Part shown: piece after piece, positions 40,050-50,398 of the stretch
How the letters are laid out: every line of letters starts with the position of its first letter
Position numbering within the stretch: position 1 is the first letter of the stretch
From: Limnohabitans sp.
GTDB taxonomy: Bacteria > Pseudomonadota > Gammaproteobacteria > Burkholderiales > Burkholderiaceae_C
Assembly (NCBI GenBank): GCA_024642215.1
Contig: JAHEBO010000084.1
Coordinates: forward strand, 1-64,000
Direction of reading: 5' to 3'
DNA: 64,000 nucleotides
Program-made: the position numbers and the translations under genes
Notes under the pieces: model-generated
Databases searched by the model: none
Told to the model about the DNA's origin: nothing
Seen by the model: the letters and a program-made list of their open reading frames with translations, nothing else

Positions 40050-41588
40050 TTACCGCCTTCTGCCGCCTAAGATGCCACCCAATACGCCGCGCACAATTTC
40101 TCGGCCCACACTGGAGCCGATGGTCCGAACGGCAGACTTGACCATGGCCTGTGCCAAGCCATCGTGCTTGGCGCCCCTTGGCCCTGTTCGACCAAATAAA
40201 ACCTCGCCTAGGCCGTTTAAAAGCGCGTTACTGCCTTGTTCCTCGTTGGTGGAAGATGCGCTGGTGCCAGCTTTGTCTGAAGCCTTGGGTGCTTCACCTT
40301 TGGCACCTGTCGTATGTGAACCTTTCAGCAACTCGTAGGCTGATTCCCGATCAATGGACTTTTCGTAAACGCCTGCCACCAATGAGTTGTTGAGCAAGGC
40401 TTGTCTTTGTTCAGGCGTAATCGGCCCCAATTGGCTGCCAGGCATTAACACATACGCTTGCTCTGTGACGCCAGGCCGGCCCTTCTCGTCCAGAAAGCTG
40501 ACCAAGGCTTCCCCCACAGCCAATTCAGTGATGGCTTTTTCAATGTCTAAATTGGGATTGGGGCGCATGGTTTGCGCACTGGCTTTGACCGCTTTTTGGT
40601 CGCGCGGTGTGAAGGCACGCAGGGCGTGCTGGACCCGATTGCCCAGTTGACCCAACACCGTTTCGGGGACATCCAAGGGGTTTTGGGTGACGAAATAAAC
40701 GCCGACGCCTTTTGACCGAATGAGGCGCACCAAGAGTTCCATCCGTTCAATCAGCACTTTGGGGGCCTCGTTGAACAACAAGTGGGCCTCGTCAAAGAAG
40801 AACACCAGCTTGGGTTTTTCGGGGTCACCAATTTCTGGCAATTGTTCAAACAGTTCTGACAACAACCACAGCAAGAAAGTGCCATACAGACGCGGCGCAT
40901 TCATCAATTCGCTGGCACACAGCAAATTGATCACTCCTTTGCCTTTGGCATCTGTTTGTAAAAAGTCTTGGATGTTGAGCATGGGCTCGCCAAAGAACTT
41001 GTCAGCGCCTTGGCTTTCAATTTCTAGCAAGCCGCGTTGAATGGCGCCGACGCTGGCGGCGCTGACGTTGCCATATTCGGTCGTGAACTGGCTGGCGTTT
41101 TCGCCCACATGTTGCAGCATGGCTCGCAGATCTTTGAGGTCCAGTAAGAGCATGCCTTGGTCATCGGCAATTTTGAAGACCAAATTGAGCACCCCCGCTT
41201 GGGTGTCGTTCAAGTTGAGCATGCGTCCCAACAACAAAGGCCCCATGTCCGATACCGTGGCCCGAACGGGGTGGCCTTGCTTGCCAAAGACATCCCAGAG
41301 GGTTGTGGGGCAACTTTGGGGGGCGGGTTCGTCTAGTTGACGGTCTTTCAAAATGCTTTTGAGCTTGTCGCTGAGATGCCCGGATTGGCTGATGCCCACC
41401 AAATCGCCTTTGACGTCGGCCATGAAAACGGGCACCCCTTGGTTGGAGAAATTCTCGGCCAAAGTCTGCAAACTGACCGTTTTACCGGTGCCCGTCGCCC
41501 CTGTAATGAGGCCATGGCGGTTGGCCATGCCCATCAGAATGTGACAATCTGTGGTTTGATTGCGGGCAATCAAGAGCTGATTTGGCAT
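40050..41588 (-). CDS. HerA-like ATPase, DUF853 family (YjgR-like)
   Basis: P-loop ATPase of the HerA/FtsK group; the cellular role is unknown. Walker [16 protein letters not shown] (about residue 32), Walker [14 protein letters not shown] (about 270), and arginine-finger-like region [19 protein letters not shown]. The C-terminal 120 residues are low-complexity, with a glycine/arginine-rich end. The ATG at 41588 gives [10 protein letters not shown]; six further upstream residues are unlikely. 512 aa. Divergent from yebC. Confidence 0.88.
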   Translation of the reverse strand: MPNQLLIARNQTTDCHILMGMANRHGLITGATGTGKTVSLQTLAENFSNQGVPVFMADVKGDLVGISQSGHLSDKLKSILKDRQLDEPAPQSCPTTLWDVFGKQGHPVRATVSDMGPLLLGRMLNLNDTQAGVLNLVFKIADDQGMLLLDLKDLRAMLQHVGENASQFTTEYGNVSAASVGAIQRGLLEIESQGADKFFGEPMLNIQDFLQTDAKGKGVINLLCASELMNAPRLYGTFLLWLLSELFEQLPEIGDPEKPKLVFFFDEAHLLFNEAPKVLIERMELLVRLIRSKGVGVYFVTQNPLDVPETVLGQLGNRVQHALRAFTPRDQKAVKASAQTMRPNPNLDIEKAITELAVGEALVSFLDEKGRPGVTEQAYVLMPGSQLGPITPEQRQALLNNSLVAGVYEKSIDRESAYELLKGSHTTGAKGEAPKASDKAGTSASSTNEEQGSNALLNGLGEVLFGRTGPRGAKHDGLAQAMVKSAVRTIGSSVGREIVRGVLGGILGGRRR

Positions 41589-41659
41589 GAAAAAGAGTCC
41601 CCCCAACTAGAAAAGTAAAATCTCACCCAGTAGATTAAATCAACATCAAGGAATTTGAG

Positions 41660-42385
41660 ATGGCTGGCCACAGTAAATGGGCAAATATTCAGCACCGCAA
41701 GGGCAGACAAGACGAAAAACGTCAGCGCATTTGGACCCGCGTGGTCCGAGAAATCATGGTGGCTGCCAGAACCGGTGGCGGTGACCCTACGGCCAATCCT
41801 CGTTTGCGCTTGGCCATTGAAAAAGCCAAGGCGGCCAATATGCCGGCCGATACCGTGAAACGAAACATCGACAAGGCCACGGGCAATCTAGAAGGTGTGA
41901 CCTACGAAGAAATTCGCTACGAAGGTTACGGCATTGGCGGCGCAGCCATCATTGTGGACACCATGACCGACAACCGCGTGCGCACCGTGGCCGAGGTGCG
42001 CCATGCTTTTAGCAAGCATGGTGGCAACATGGGCACGGAAGGCTCTGTAGCGTTTCAGTTCAAGCATTGTGGTCAATTGATTTTTGCACCGGGCACCTCA
42101 GAAGACAAAGTGATGGAAGTCGCTTTGGAGGCGGGTGCTGAAGATGTGATCACGGATGACGAGGGCGCCATTGAAGTGTTGACGGCCCCTGCGGATTTTG
42201 AAGTGGTTAAAAATGCTTTAGAAGCCGCAGGCTTCACGGCCGAGATGGCCGAGGTCACCATGCGTGCCGAAAACACCCTTGACATGGTGGGCGACGATGC
42301 TGCCAAAATGCAAAAACTCTTGGATATCTTGGAAGATTTGGACGATGTGCAAAACGTTTTCCACAACGCAACCATTTCTGAATAA
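41660..42385 (+). CDS. YebC/PmpR-family DNA-binding regulatory protein
   Basis: Starts [20 protein letters not shown], the invariant family N-terminus. Three-domain fold; family members bind DNA, and some have been linked to relief of ribosome stalling (TACO1/YebC). 241 aa. purD starts 10 bases after its stop, suggesting co-transcription. Confidence 0.95.
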   Translation: MAGHSKWANIQHRKGRQDEKRQRIWTRVVREIMVAARTGGGDPTANPRLRLAIEKAKAANMPADTVKRNIDKATGNLEGVTYEEIRYEGYGIGGAAIIVDTMTDNRVRTVAEVRHAFSKHGGNMGTEGSVAFQFKHCGQLIFAPGTSEDKVMEVALEAGAEDVITDDEGAIEVLTAPADFEVVKNALEAAGFTAEMAEVTMRAENTLDMVGDDAAKMQKLLDILEDLDDVQNVFHNATISE

Positions 42386-42395
42386 GGCTTGATCG

Positions 42396-43691
42396 ATGAA
42401 AGTATTGGTAATTGGTGGTGGCGGACGAGAACACGCCCTGGCCTGGAAGTTGTCGCAATCTGAGCGCATTCAAAAAGTTTATGTGGCCCCAGGCAACGGC
42501 GGCACAGCCCGTGACCCCAACTTGGTGGATGTTCCTATCACCGATGTCAAGGCTCTGCGTGAGTGGGCGCAGCAAGAAAAAATTGAATTAACTGTGGTGG
42601 GGCCAGAAGCGCCATTGGCAGCTGGCGTGGTGGACGAGTTTCGTGCACATGGCATGCGAATCTTTGGACCGACGCAGGCCGCAGCACAGTTAGAAAGTTC
42701 CAAGGCGTTTTCTAAAGCCTTCATGCAGCGCCATGGCATACCGACGGCTATTTACGAAACCTTCACCGATGCTGCTCAAGCGCATGCCTACATCGACAAG
42801 ATGGGCGCACCCATTGTGGTGAAGGCCGATGGCTTGGCGGCAGGAAAGGGTGTGGTGGTGGCCATGACCGCTGCCGAAGCCCACGAAGCCATTGACTTCA
42901 TGTTGCTAGACAACCAGCTGGGTGTGGTTCACAACGCCGGCGCAGACGGTGCTGCAGTGCCCCGTGTGGTGATTGAAGAATTCTTGCAAGGCGAAGAGGC
43001 CAGCTTTATCGTGTTGTGTGATGGCCAAAACGTGGTGGCCTTGGCCACCAGCCAAGACCACAAGCGTTTGCTAGACCATGATGAAGGCCCCAACACCGGC
43101 GGCATGGGCGCTTATTCGCCTGCGCCGGTCGTGACCGCCCAAGTCCATGCGCGCGCCATGCGTGAAGTCATCATGCCCACCATCAAGGGCATGGAAAAAG
43201 ATGGCATTCCCTACACTGGGTTCTTGTATGCAGGTTTGATGATTGATGCACAAGGGCTGCCCAAAACACTGGAGTTCAACTGCCGCATGGGCGACCCAGA
43301 AACACAGCCCATCATGATGCGTTTGAAAACCGATTTGGTGGAAGTGATGTTGGCTGCAACCAGTGGCAAGCTCGACACCCTAGAGTTAGAGTGGGACCGC
43401 CGCCCAGCTTTGGGCGTGGTGATGGCTGCGGCCGGCTACCCCATGAACCCCCGCAAAGGAGATGTCATCACGGGTCTGCCCAAAGATGAACTTGATGCCA
43501 TGGTGTTCCATGCCGGCACTGCCGCTGTCAACGGCCAAACTGTGACCTCAGGTGGTCGCGTGTTGTGCGTGACGGTATTGGCCGAATCGGTCAAACAAGC
43601 CCAGCAAAAAGCCTATGAAGTGGCCAAGGGCATTCACTTTGACGGACAACAGTACCGGAAGGACATTGGCTACAGGGCGATCAAATCGTGA
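42396..43691 (+). CDS. purD: Phosphoribosylamine-glycine ligase
   Basis: Second step of purine synthesis (GAR synthetase), ATP-grasp fold. Starts MKVLVIGGGGREHALAWKL; contains VKADGLAAGKGVVVA, DHKRLLDHDEGPNTGGMGAY and FNCRMGDPETQ. 431 aa. Its stop overlaps the next gene's GTG by 4 bases. Confidence 0.97.
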   Translation: MKVLVIGGGGREHALAWKLSQSERIQKVYVAPGNGGTARDPNLVDVPITDVKALREWAQQEKIELTVVGPEAPLAAGVVDEFRAHGMRIFGPTQAAAQLESSKAFSKAFMQRHGIPTAIYETFTDAAQAHAYIDKMGAPIVVKADGLAAGKGVVVAMTAAEAHEAIDFMLLDNQLGVVHNAGADGAAVPRVVIEEFLQGEEASFIVLCDGQNVVALATSQDHKRLLDHDEGPNTGGMGAYSPAPVVTAQVHARAMREVIMPTIKGMEKDGIPYTGFLYAGLMIDAQGLPKTLEFNCRMGDPETQPIMMRLKTDLVEVMLAATSGKLDTLELEWDRRPALGVVMAAAGYPMNPRKGDVITGLPKDELDAMVFHAGTAAVNGQTVTSGGRVLCVTVLAESVKQAQQKAYEVAKGIHFDGQQYRKDIGYRAIKS

Positions 43692-44347
43692 GTGATTTAA
43701 CGCCTCACCATTTGCCGCAGCCTGAAGTCATTTCAGGCCCTTATCCCATTCAATTCAAGGGCCACGCCTGGGCCGCTTGGTTGTTAAAACTGATTGGCTG
43801 GAAGGTTGATTTTCAGGGGTTGCCTGGGTTGCAAGGAATTGCCATTGTTTACCCGCACACCAGTAATTGGGATTTCCTCACAGCGATGTTGTGCAAATGG
43901 ACGATGGGTTTACCGGTTTATTTTTGGGGCAAAGATTCGTTGTTCAAAGTTCCTGTGTTTGGAACTTGGTTGAAATGGATTGGTGGCTTGCCCATTGATC
44001 GCACGTCCTCACGAGGTGTGGTGGGTGCTATGTTGGAAGTCTTTGCTGAGCATCAACGTGCCAAGCAGTTTTTGTGGCTGGGTTTGTCGCCCGAGGGCAC
44101 ACGCAAACACACCCAGGGTTGGCGCAGCGGTTTTTACCAATTGGCTCTGGGTGGCAATTTGCCACTTGGCGTGGTACGCCTCGATTACGCGCAAAAAGAA
44201 TTGAAGTTTCAAGGCTTCATCAAACTCACGGGCAATGTGGATGTGGATTACGCATACCTTCGCAAAATGTACGAGGGCGTGGAAGGTTTTCACATCGACC
44301 AAGCGGCACCGATCAGACCTTTGCCAACCAAAGAAGTCAAAAAATAA
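43688..44347 (+). CDS. Lysophospholipid/1-acyl-glycerol-3-phosphate acyltransferase family
   Basis: PlsC-like acyltransferase. Block I is HTSNWDFLT (HX4D, about residue 57), block III EGTRKHTQGWRSGFY (about 138). A hydrophobic N-terminal segment probably lies at the membrane. GTG start within a GTGA overlap with purD. 219 aa, short for PlsC; similar compact proteins are often annotated only at family level. Substrate unknown. Confidence 0.85.
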   Translation: MSDLTPHHLPQPEVISGPYPIQFKGHAWAAWLLKLIGWKVDFQGLPGLQGIAIVYPHTSNWDFLTAMLCKWTMGLPVYFWGKDSLFKVPVFGTWLKWIGGLPIDRTSSRGVVGAMLEVFAEHQRAKQFLWLGLSPEGTRKHTQGWRSGFYQLALGGNLPLGVVRLDYAQKELKFQGFIKLTGNVDVDYAYLRKMYEGVEGFHIDQAAPIRPLPTKEVKK

Positions 44348-44380
44348 GAGACGCCCAAGGCCTCAAGAGAAAGTCAAAGC

Positions 44381-45298
44381 ATGAATGTGCAACAAGCTCA
44401 AACAGTTCGCGATTACTTGATTCAGTTGCAATCGAGCATCACGAAAGCACTGCATGACATTGATGGCACAGCCTTTGTGGTTGACCCCTGGCGCAAGCTT
44501 GAAGGCGAGATGCTTCAAGGCGACGGCATCACGCAGATCCTAGAGGGCGGGCCTGTGTTCGAAAGAGCAGGGTGTGGCTTCTCACACGTGAGTGGTCCCA
44601 AGTTGCCACCTTCAGCCACTCAGCATCGTCCCGAATTGTCTGGCGCACCCTTTGAAGCCATGGGCGTTTCCTTGGTGTTTCATCCTCGCAACCCCTATGT
44701 GCCTACGGTGCACATGAACATCCGCATGATTGTGGCCAAACCAGAAGGCAAAGAGCCTGTCGCTTGGTTTGGCGGCGGCATGGACTTAACGCCTTATTAC
44801 GGCTTTGAAGAAGATGCTGTGCATTTTCACCAAATCTGCAAAGACGCGGTTTCGCCTTACGGTGTGGATTTGCATCCACGCTTCAAAAAGTGGTGCGATG
44901 ACTATTTCTTTTTGAAGCACCGCAATGAAGCCCGCGGTGTCGGCGGCATCTTTTATGACGACTTTTCCGAACTGGGATTTGAAAAAGGCTTTGCCATGAT
45001 GCAAGCCGTGGGCAATGGTTTGCTCAAAGCCTACATGCCTCTTGTGATGCGTCGCAAAGACACGCCTTATGGCGAGCGCGAAAGAGACTTTCAGTTGTAT
45101 CGCCGCGGGCGATATGTTGAGTTCAATTTGGTATGGGATCGCGGCACGCATTTTGGTCTGCAATCGGGTGGTCGCACCGAGTCCATTTTGTTGTCCATGC
45201 CGGCGTTGGTCAGCTGGACCTACAACCGTGTGGATGCGCCCGATTCCGCTGAAGCCCAATTGGCCACCCAGTTTTTGAAACCAAGGGACTGGGTTTGA
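44381..45298 (+). CDS. hemF: Oxygen-dependent coproporphyrinogen III oxidase
   Basis: Aerobic oxidative decarboxylation of coproporphyrinogen III in haem synthesis. Conserved regions: [60 protein letters not shown] and [12 protein letters not shown]. 305 aa. Presence implies aerobic life. The stop overlaps the TTG start of nadD. Confidence 0.97.
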   Translation: MNVQQAQTVRDYLIQLQSSITKALHDIDGTAFVVDPWRKLEGEMLQGDGITQILEGGPVFERAGCGFSHVSGPKLPPSATQHRPELSGAPFEAMGVSLVFHPRNPYVPTVHMNIRMIVAKPEGKEPVAWFGGGMDLTPYYGFEEDAVHFHQICKDAVSPYGVDLHPRFKKWCDDYFFLKHRNEARGVGGIFYDDFSELGFEKGFAMMQAVGNGLLKAYMPLVMRRKDTPYGERERDFQLYRRGRYVEFNLVWDRGTHFGLQSGGRTESILLSMPALVSWTYNRVDAPDSAEAQLATQFLKPRDWV

Positions 45299-45900
45299 CA
45301 CAACAGCACATTGGTATTTTGGGTGGGTCGTTTGACCCCCCGCACAATGCCCATGTGGCCATGGCCGAAGCGGCCTTGGTGCAATTTCAGTTGGATGCTT
45401 TGCACATCATCCCAACAGGCAATGCATGGCACAAGGTGCGGGATTTAAGCAGTGCGCAGCACCGTGCAGAGATGGCGCGCTTGGCCTTCGCGCATTTGCC
45501 AGGGGTCTTGGTCAATGAGATGGAGTTGCAGCGGGAAGGTCCCAGTTACACCATTGACACACTCCGAAGCCTTGAACTGCAATCTCCGGGTGCTCAGTTT
45601 TTCTTATTTGTCGGGGAAGATCAGGGCAAAGCCTTGGGAACATGGCGTGAAATCGAAGAAATTGCGAGGCGGGCTATAATTTGCGTCGCTGAACGTGAGA
45701 TCCCTGGCCTGCCTAGCCCGTCAGGTTCTGTCGTTCCCAGCCATGACATCCCCACTCAAGCCTTGAAATTACCCCAATTGCCTCACAGTGCAACGGAAGT
45801 TCGAGCACGGGTAGCCCATGGCCAACCCATCGACGCACTGGTTCCAAAGACCGTTGCGCTGTATATTCAACGCCATCACCTTTACCAGCCTGCACGATGA
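45295..45900 (+). CDS. nadD: Nicotinate-nucleotide adenylyltransferase
   Basis: Makes NaAD from NaMN and ATP. Nucleotidyltransferase motif [19 protein letters not shown] at the N-terminus and [10 protein letters not shown] near the C-terminus (the ISxTxxR-like motif). TTG start in a TTGA overlap with hemF; no ATG is available upstream of the catalytic motif. 201 aa. Overlaps rsfS by 4 bases. Confidence 0.95.
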   Translation: MTQQHIGILGGSFDPPHNAHVAMAEAALVQFQLDALHIIPTGNAWHKVRDLSSAQHRAEMARLAFAHLPGVLVNEMELQREGPSYTIDTLRSLELQSPGAQFFLFVGEDQGKALGTWREIEEIARRAIICVAEREIPGLPSPSGSVVPSHDIPTQALKLPQLPHSATEVRARVAHGQPIDALVPKTVALYIQRHHLYQPAR

Positions 45901-46592
45901 CTGAAACTTCTGCCAAAAAAGACACCCAAAAACTCCAACGCGCCATTGTGGACGCCCTGGAGGATGTGAAAGCGCAAGAAATTGTCGTGTTTGACACAGA
46001 GCACATGTCACCCTTGTTTGAGCGCGTCATCATCGCCTCTGGTACTTCCAACCGTCAAACCAAAGCGTTGGCGGCTAGCGTGCGTGACAAAGTTCGTGAA
46101 GCTGGCTATCCCAAGCCGCGCATTGAAGGTGAAGACAACGGCGAGTGGATCATTGTCGATTGCGGTAGCGCCGTTGCACACATCATGCAGCCCACCATCC
46201 GTTCTTACTACAACCTCGAAGAAATTTGGGGTGACAAACCCGTGCGTTTGAAGTTGGGTGCGCCCAAGCCTGCCGAGCCGGTCCGCAAACCGGTTGCTAA
46301 GAAAAAAGCCACAGTCAGTGCGGGTCGTACGCCAACCCGCCGTGATTCAGTGCCAGTAGGACCCATGGGCTCTGAGGCTTTGAAGCCTACGCGAAAGGCA
46401 CCTGCTAAATCGGGCGCCAAGGCTACTACAAAGACTGCAGCTAAATCTTCCCCTAAGGCTGCGGCCAAGCCAGCCGCCAAGACAAGCAAACCTGTCAGCA
46501 AGTCCGTTTCAAAGCCAGCGACCAAGTCAGCCGCTAAAACTGCCAGTAAACCAGCTGCCAAAGCTGCAAGCAAGGCCAAGCCAAAGGCTTAA
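45897..46592 (+). CDS. rsfS: Ribosome silencing factor with lysine/alanine-rich tail
   Basis: RsfS/RsfA binds L14 and blocks subunit joining in starvation. The conserved domain occupies residues 1-125 ([56 protein letters not shown]). Residues about 126-231 form an unusual low-complexity basic tail of Lys/Ala/Pro/Ser, resembling histone H1. E. coli RsfS is about 105 aa. Starts in an ATGA overlap with nadD, and is followed by rlmH after 5 bases, the standard nadD-rsfS-rlmH order. Confidence 0.94.
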   Translation: MTETSAKKDTQKLQRAIVDALEDVKAQEIVVFDTEHMSPLFERVIIASGTSNRQTKALAASVRDKVREAGYPKPRIEGEDNGEWIIVDCGSAVAHIMQPTIRSYYNLEEIWGDKPVRLKLGAPKPAEPVRKPVAKKKATVSAGRTPTRRDSVPVGPMGSEALKPTRKAPAKSGAKATTKTAAKSSPKAAAKPAAKTSKPVSKSVSKPATKSAAKTASKPAAKAASKAKPKA

Positions 46593-46597
46593 GTTCC

Positions 46598-47065
46598 ATG
46601 AAGCTGCTGATTGTGGCAGTGGGGCAACGCGTCCCCGATTGGGCTCAAACCGCTTGGGACGATTACGCCAAGCGTTTCCCGCCCGAGCTCAAAGTCGAGC
46701 TCAAAGCAGTCAAAACCGAACCACGAGGTTCTAAGACCTACGAAACCCTGGTGGCTGCTGAGAGACAGCGCATTGAGGCGGTTATCCCCCGTGGCACGCG
46801 CATTGTTGTGCTAGATGAGCGGGGCACCGCCTTGCGAACCATGGCCTTGGCACAACGCCTGAAAGATTGGCAATTGAGCGGCGACGATGTGGCCCTCATC
46901 ATTGGCGGCCCCGATGGCTTGGAGCCCGCCTTTCGCGATGCAGCACACGAACGCATCCGCTTGTCTGATCTCACCTTGCCGCATGCCATGGCTCGGGTGT
47001 TGCTCATCGAGCAGCTTTACCGTGCATGGTCGGTCAATGCCAATCACCCTTATCACCGTGAGTAA
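46598..47065 (+). CDS. rlmH: 23S rRNA (pseudouridine1915-N3)-methyltransferase
   Basis: SPOUT methyltransferase acting on helix 69 of the 70S ribosome. 155 aa. Motifs: [33 protein letters not shown], and the C-terminal knot with [20 protein letters not shown] and NHPYHRE. 6 bases before maf. Confidence 0.97.
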   Translation: MKLLIVAVGQRVPDWAQTAWDDYAKRFPPELKVELKAVKTEPRGSKTYETLVAAERQRIEAVIPRGTRIVVLDERGTALRTMALAQRLKDWQLSGDDVALIIGGPDGLEPAFRDAAHERIRLSDLTLPHAMARVLLIEQLYRAWSVNANHPYHRE

Positions 47066-47071
47066 GACAGC

Positions 47072-47662
47072 ATGAAAAATTTTGTCTATTTGGCTTCACA
47101 AAGCCCACGTCGCAGGCAACTGCTAGCGCAAATCGGTGTGCGTTATGAATTGTTGCTGCCCTTGCCAGACGAAGACGCAGAAGCTTTGGAAGTGGTGTTG
47201 CCTGGTGAGGCGCCACTGTCTTACGTGAAGCGCGTGACCCAACTTAAATTAGAAGCGGCCATGCTGCGTTTGAAGGCTCGCAATTTGCCCAAGGGGCCGG
47301 TCTTGTGCGCCGACACAACCGTGGCCTTGGGCCGTGAAATTTTGGGCAAGCCTGAAAACGCACAAGATGCTTTGCGCATCTTGAAAAAACTATCGGGTAA
47401 CACCCATCGCGTCTTAACTGCGGTGGCCATTGGGGAGGGCAAGCGCAGCGTGTCTAGCGTGTCCATTTCCACAGTTACTTTTGCAAGCATGACGCCTGCT
47501 GAAATGAAAGCTTACGTCGCCAGCGGCGAACCTATGGGCAAAGCCGGCGCCTATGGTGTGCAAGGCTTGGCAGCTTCACACATCTCTGCCATCAAGGGAT
47601 CGTATACGGGCATCATGGGTTTGCCATTGTTTGAAACGGCAAGCTTGTTAAAACAAATTTGA
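47072..47662 (+). CDS. Maf-family nucleotide pyrophosphatase
   Basis: House-cleaning nucleoside triphosphate pyrophosphatase. The N-terminal SQSPRRRQLLAQIG motif, catalytic Asp in VLCADTTVAL, and GKAGAYGVQG, followed by KGSYTGIMGLPLFET, are clear. By overall pattern it resembles the YhdE type (dTTP/UTP) more than the YceF type, with moderate certainty. 196 aa. The next gene begins 11 bases later. Confidence 0.93.
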   Translation: MKNFVYLASQSPRRRQLLAQIGVRYELLLPLPDEDAEALEVVLPGEAPLSYVKRVTQLKLEAAMLRLKARNLPKGPVLCADTTVALGREILGKPENAQDALRILKKLSGNTHRVLTAVAIGEGKRSVSSVSISTVTFASMTPAEMKAYVASGEPMGKAGAYGVQGLAASHISAIKGSYTGIMGLPLFETASLLKQI

Positions 47663-47673
47663 GGGTCCATGAC

Positions 47674-48486
47674 ATGTCGCGTCATTTGTCACTTTCTGCT
47701 CAAGATATTCAAAACTATGCGCAGCTGGGCGCGGTGGTGTTGCGTGGCGTGTTGGATTCAGACGAGTTGCGCACACTAGAGCAGGGCATAGAGCACAACT
47801 TATCGCACCTCAGTTCATTGGCCCAAGTGGCCAGTCGCGCAGACGATCCAGGCCGATTCATTGAAGATTTTTGCACGTGGCCCTCAAATCCTGCGTATGA
47901 AAAAATTTTGCGCCACTCAGCCTTGCCGCACATCTCTGCTCAGTTGATGCAGTCTGAAACGGTTCGCATCTATCACGACCATCTGTTGGTCAAAGAGCCC
48001 GGCACCAAGCAGCCTACGCCTTGGCACCAAGATCAGCCTTACTACAACGTCAGTGGTCGCCAAAACGTGAGTTTTTGGATTCCAGTTGATCCTGTGTCCG
48101 AGGCCAGTACCTTGCGTTTTGTGGCCAAGTCGCATGAAGGCACTTGGTACATGCCCCGCACATTTAGAGATCAGCAAGCCAAATGGTTTCCGGAGGGCAG
48201 TTTGGCTGAGTTGCCCCCGATTGAGACCGAACCTCAAAACTATGCGCAGTTGGCTTGGGCTTTAGAGCCCGGCGATTGTGTGGCATTTCAAATGCTGGCA
48301 CTGCACGCCTCTAGCGGCGTCGGACCTTCCGAGCGGCGCCGAGTGTTTTCTGCACGGTACCTCGGAGACGATACGCGCCACGCGGTCCGTCACTGGCGCA
48401 CGTCGCCCCCCTTTGAGGGCTTGGCTGAACGCTTGCCCGATGGCGCCGAAATGAACGACGCTTTGTTCCCTAAGGTGTGGGGTTAA
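47674..48486 (+). CDS. Phytanoyl-CoA dioxygenase-family protein
   Basis: Fe(II)/2-oxoglutarate oxygenase of the PhyH family. The iron triad is visible: HxD in PTPWHQDQPYY (about residues 114-116) and the distal His in QMLALHASSG (about 208); the 2OG-binding Arg is probably in SERRRVFSARY. 270 aa. ATG at 47674 preferred to the TTG at 47659 in the maf overlap. It closes the yebC-to-phyH run of genes and overlaps ggt on the other strand by 17 bases. Substrate unknown. Confidence 0.86.
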   Translation: MSRHLSLSAQDIQNYAQLGAVVLRGVLDSDELRTLEQGIEHNLSHLSSLAQVASRADDPGRFIEDFCTWPSNPAYEKILRHSALPHISAQLMQSETVRIYHDHLLVKEPGTKQPTPWHQDQPYYNVSGRQNVSFWIPVDPVSEASTLRFVAKSHEGTWYMPRTFRDQQAKWFPEGSLAELPPIETEPQNYAQLAWALEPGDCVAFQMLALHASSGVGPSERRRVFSARYLGDDTRHAVRHWRTSPPFEGLAERLPDGAEMNDALFPKVWG

Positions 48487-50296
48487 ATCCCCAAGCCGCA
48501 CCATCGCGGCGAGGATCTGCGGCACCGATCCAGCCATTGGCAGAGCGCTTGAGAAATCCCATGCCACTGTTCATGGGCACCACTTCCACTTTGTGTCCTT
48601 TGGCTTGTAGGGGTTCGGCCAATTGCGCTGCAGCAGTCCCTTTTTCCAATTGCACGCGTTGAGGAATGGCCGTAGAAATATGGCCTTGCGAAAGCGCTTC
48701 AACAGGGGTTTGGTCCAAAGCCAACATGCGGATTAAATTGGCTGAGACATAGTCCACAATTTGTCCGCCACCTGCGGAACCCCCGAGGCTGATCAACTGA
48801 CCTTTGTCGTCAAACACCATGGTGGGCGCCATCGACGTCACGGGTCGCTTACCAGATTCCATTTTGTTGGGTGAAACTTCGCCAGGCTTGGGGTTGCTGG
48901 CAAAGTTGGTCAAAGCATTGTTCAAGATGTAGCCTTGTGTCAGCAAGCGCGAACCAAAGTTGAGGTTGTTGGTGGTGGTCATGGTGACCGCGTTGCCAGC
49001 AGCATCCACCACCGCCAACTGGCTGGTGGCATCTGAACTTGGCGCAGCAGGGCTGGTGTTCAAACTCAAATCAGCTTGCGATGCCAACAAGGGCTGCCCC
49101 GCACTGTAATTTGGCAGTGTTTGTTCTTGAATTAACTGGGCGCGTTGCTTTAAATAGTTGTTGGCCACCAAAGCTTTGGCCGGCACTTGAAAGTAGCCCG
49201 GATCTGCAACGTAGCGCTGCCGATCGCTTTGCGCCAATTTGCCCGCTTCTGCATAGATGTGCGCAAATTCAGGTTGGTTGAAGTGGGTCGCATGGCTGTC
49301 GTTGCTTGAATGGTTTGTGTTGGCGGTTTTGGCTTCAATCATCTGCAGCATTTGCAACACCACCACCCCCCCAAAAGAAGGGGGGGCCATGACGCACACT
49401 TTGTAGCGAAGGTAAGGGCCGCACAAGGCTTGACGTTCTTCTACTTTGTAATTTTTCAAATCATCCAAAGCCATCAGGGAGGGCTTGTAACCTTTCTGAA
49501 GACTGGCCATGAAAGCGGCTCCCTGGTCGCCCGTCCACACGGCTGAAGGTCCTTGAGAGGCTATCTTCTGGAGGATTTGGGCATAGTCTAAATTGACGAT
49601 AGGCGAACCAATGGCTTTGACCTTTTGCGAGTCGTCAAAGTACAAATGCAAGAGATCTGGGTGGGCTTCTGTTGAACCTGGTGCTTTCAAAATTTGGTGC
49701 ATGTAAGCCGGCATCGGAAAGCCTTTCGAAGCGGCTTCAATGGTCGGCGTAAACAAACTGGCCCAAGGCAGTTTTCCGAACTGAGCGTGAACTTTGGCCA
49801 ACAGAGGCAGGGTGCCAGGAACGCCAGCACTTCTTCCGCCACGCGACATTTGCGCTGAGGGCAATCTGCTGCCATCAACATCGGTGGTGAGTGATTCGGT
49901 GACCCTTTGTGGCGCTGCTGCCAATCCATCAAAACTGGTCAGAGCTTTTTGACCCGCATGCCAGTGCATGAAAAAACTGCCGCCGCCCAAGCCAGAAGAC
50001 TGCGGTTCAACCAAGCCCAACATCAATTGCGCGGCAATGGCCGCATCCGTGGCGCTGCCGCCTTGTTGCAGCATTTTTAAGGCGGCTTCGGTGGCCAAAG
50101 GATGGGCTGTGGTGACAGCCACGCTAGCGCTGTTTTGGGTGAGGTCGAGGTAGGCAACTTGCGCTGCACTGCTGATGCTTGCCAAAGCCAATCCAATGCA
50201 GAGCCCGATTTGGACAGGTAAGGCTTGCCATAGTTTGCCTTGAAGTGCCTTGACCTTTGTCAAATTGAATGTGAGATGGAAGCGATGACGTTTCAT
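48470..50296 (-). CDS. Gamma-glutamyltransferase (secreted)
   Basis: Autoprocessed Ntn-hydrolase that hydrolyses or transfers the gamma-glutamyl group of glutathione in the periplasm. The N-terminus is a signal peptide with hydrophobic core PVQIGLCIGLALASISSA. The autocatalytic Thr lies in DATSQLAVVDAAGNAVTMT (about residue 420), and GGSAGGGQIVDYVSANLIR is the C-terminal glycine loop. 608 aa with no clear neighbours in operon. Its stop overlaps the convergent phyH gene. Confidence 0.9.
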   Translation of the reverse strand: MKRHRFHLTFNLTKVKALQGKLWQALPVQIGLCIGLALASISSAAQVAYLDLTQNSASVAVTTAHPLATEAALKMLQQGGSATDAAIAAQLMLGLVEPQSSGLGGGSFFMHWHAGQKALTSFDGLAAAPQRVTESLTTDVDGSRLPSAQMSRGGRSAGVPGTLPLLAKVHAQFGKLPWASLFTPTIEAASKGFPMPAYMHQILKAPGSTEAHPDLLHLYFDDSQKVKAIGSPIVNLDYAQILQKIASQGPSAVWTGDQGAAFMASLQKGYKPSLMALDDLKNYKVEERQALCGPYLRYKVCVMAPPSFGGVVVLQMLQMIEAKTANTNHSSNDSHATHFNQPEFAHIYAEAGKLAQSDRQRYVADPGYFQVPAKALVANNYLKQRAQLIQEQTLPNYSAGQPLLASQADLSLNTSPAAPSSDATSQLAVVDAAGNAVTMTTTNNLNFGSRLLTQGYILNNALTNFASNPKPGEVSPNKMESGKRPVTSMAPTMVFDDKGQLISLGGSAGGGQIVDYVSANLIRMLALDQTPVEALSQGHISTAIPQRVQLEKGTAAAQLAEPLQAKGHKVEVVPMNSGMGFLKRSANGWIGAADPRRDGAAWGFNPTP

Positions 50297-50398
50297 ACTG
50301 CGAAGTCTGCCTGTTGCCTGCTGAAATGAGCCTGATCATTTTGAGCGATGTGACAGATTCTGGCTAGCGGGATATCCCACAGCGTGCAAAATACTGGG

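Noticed and set aside
45672..45680. TATAAT inside nadD as a promoter for rsfS
   Set aside because: No -35 element at a suitable distance; nadD and rsfS overlap and are most simply co-transcribed.
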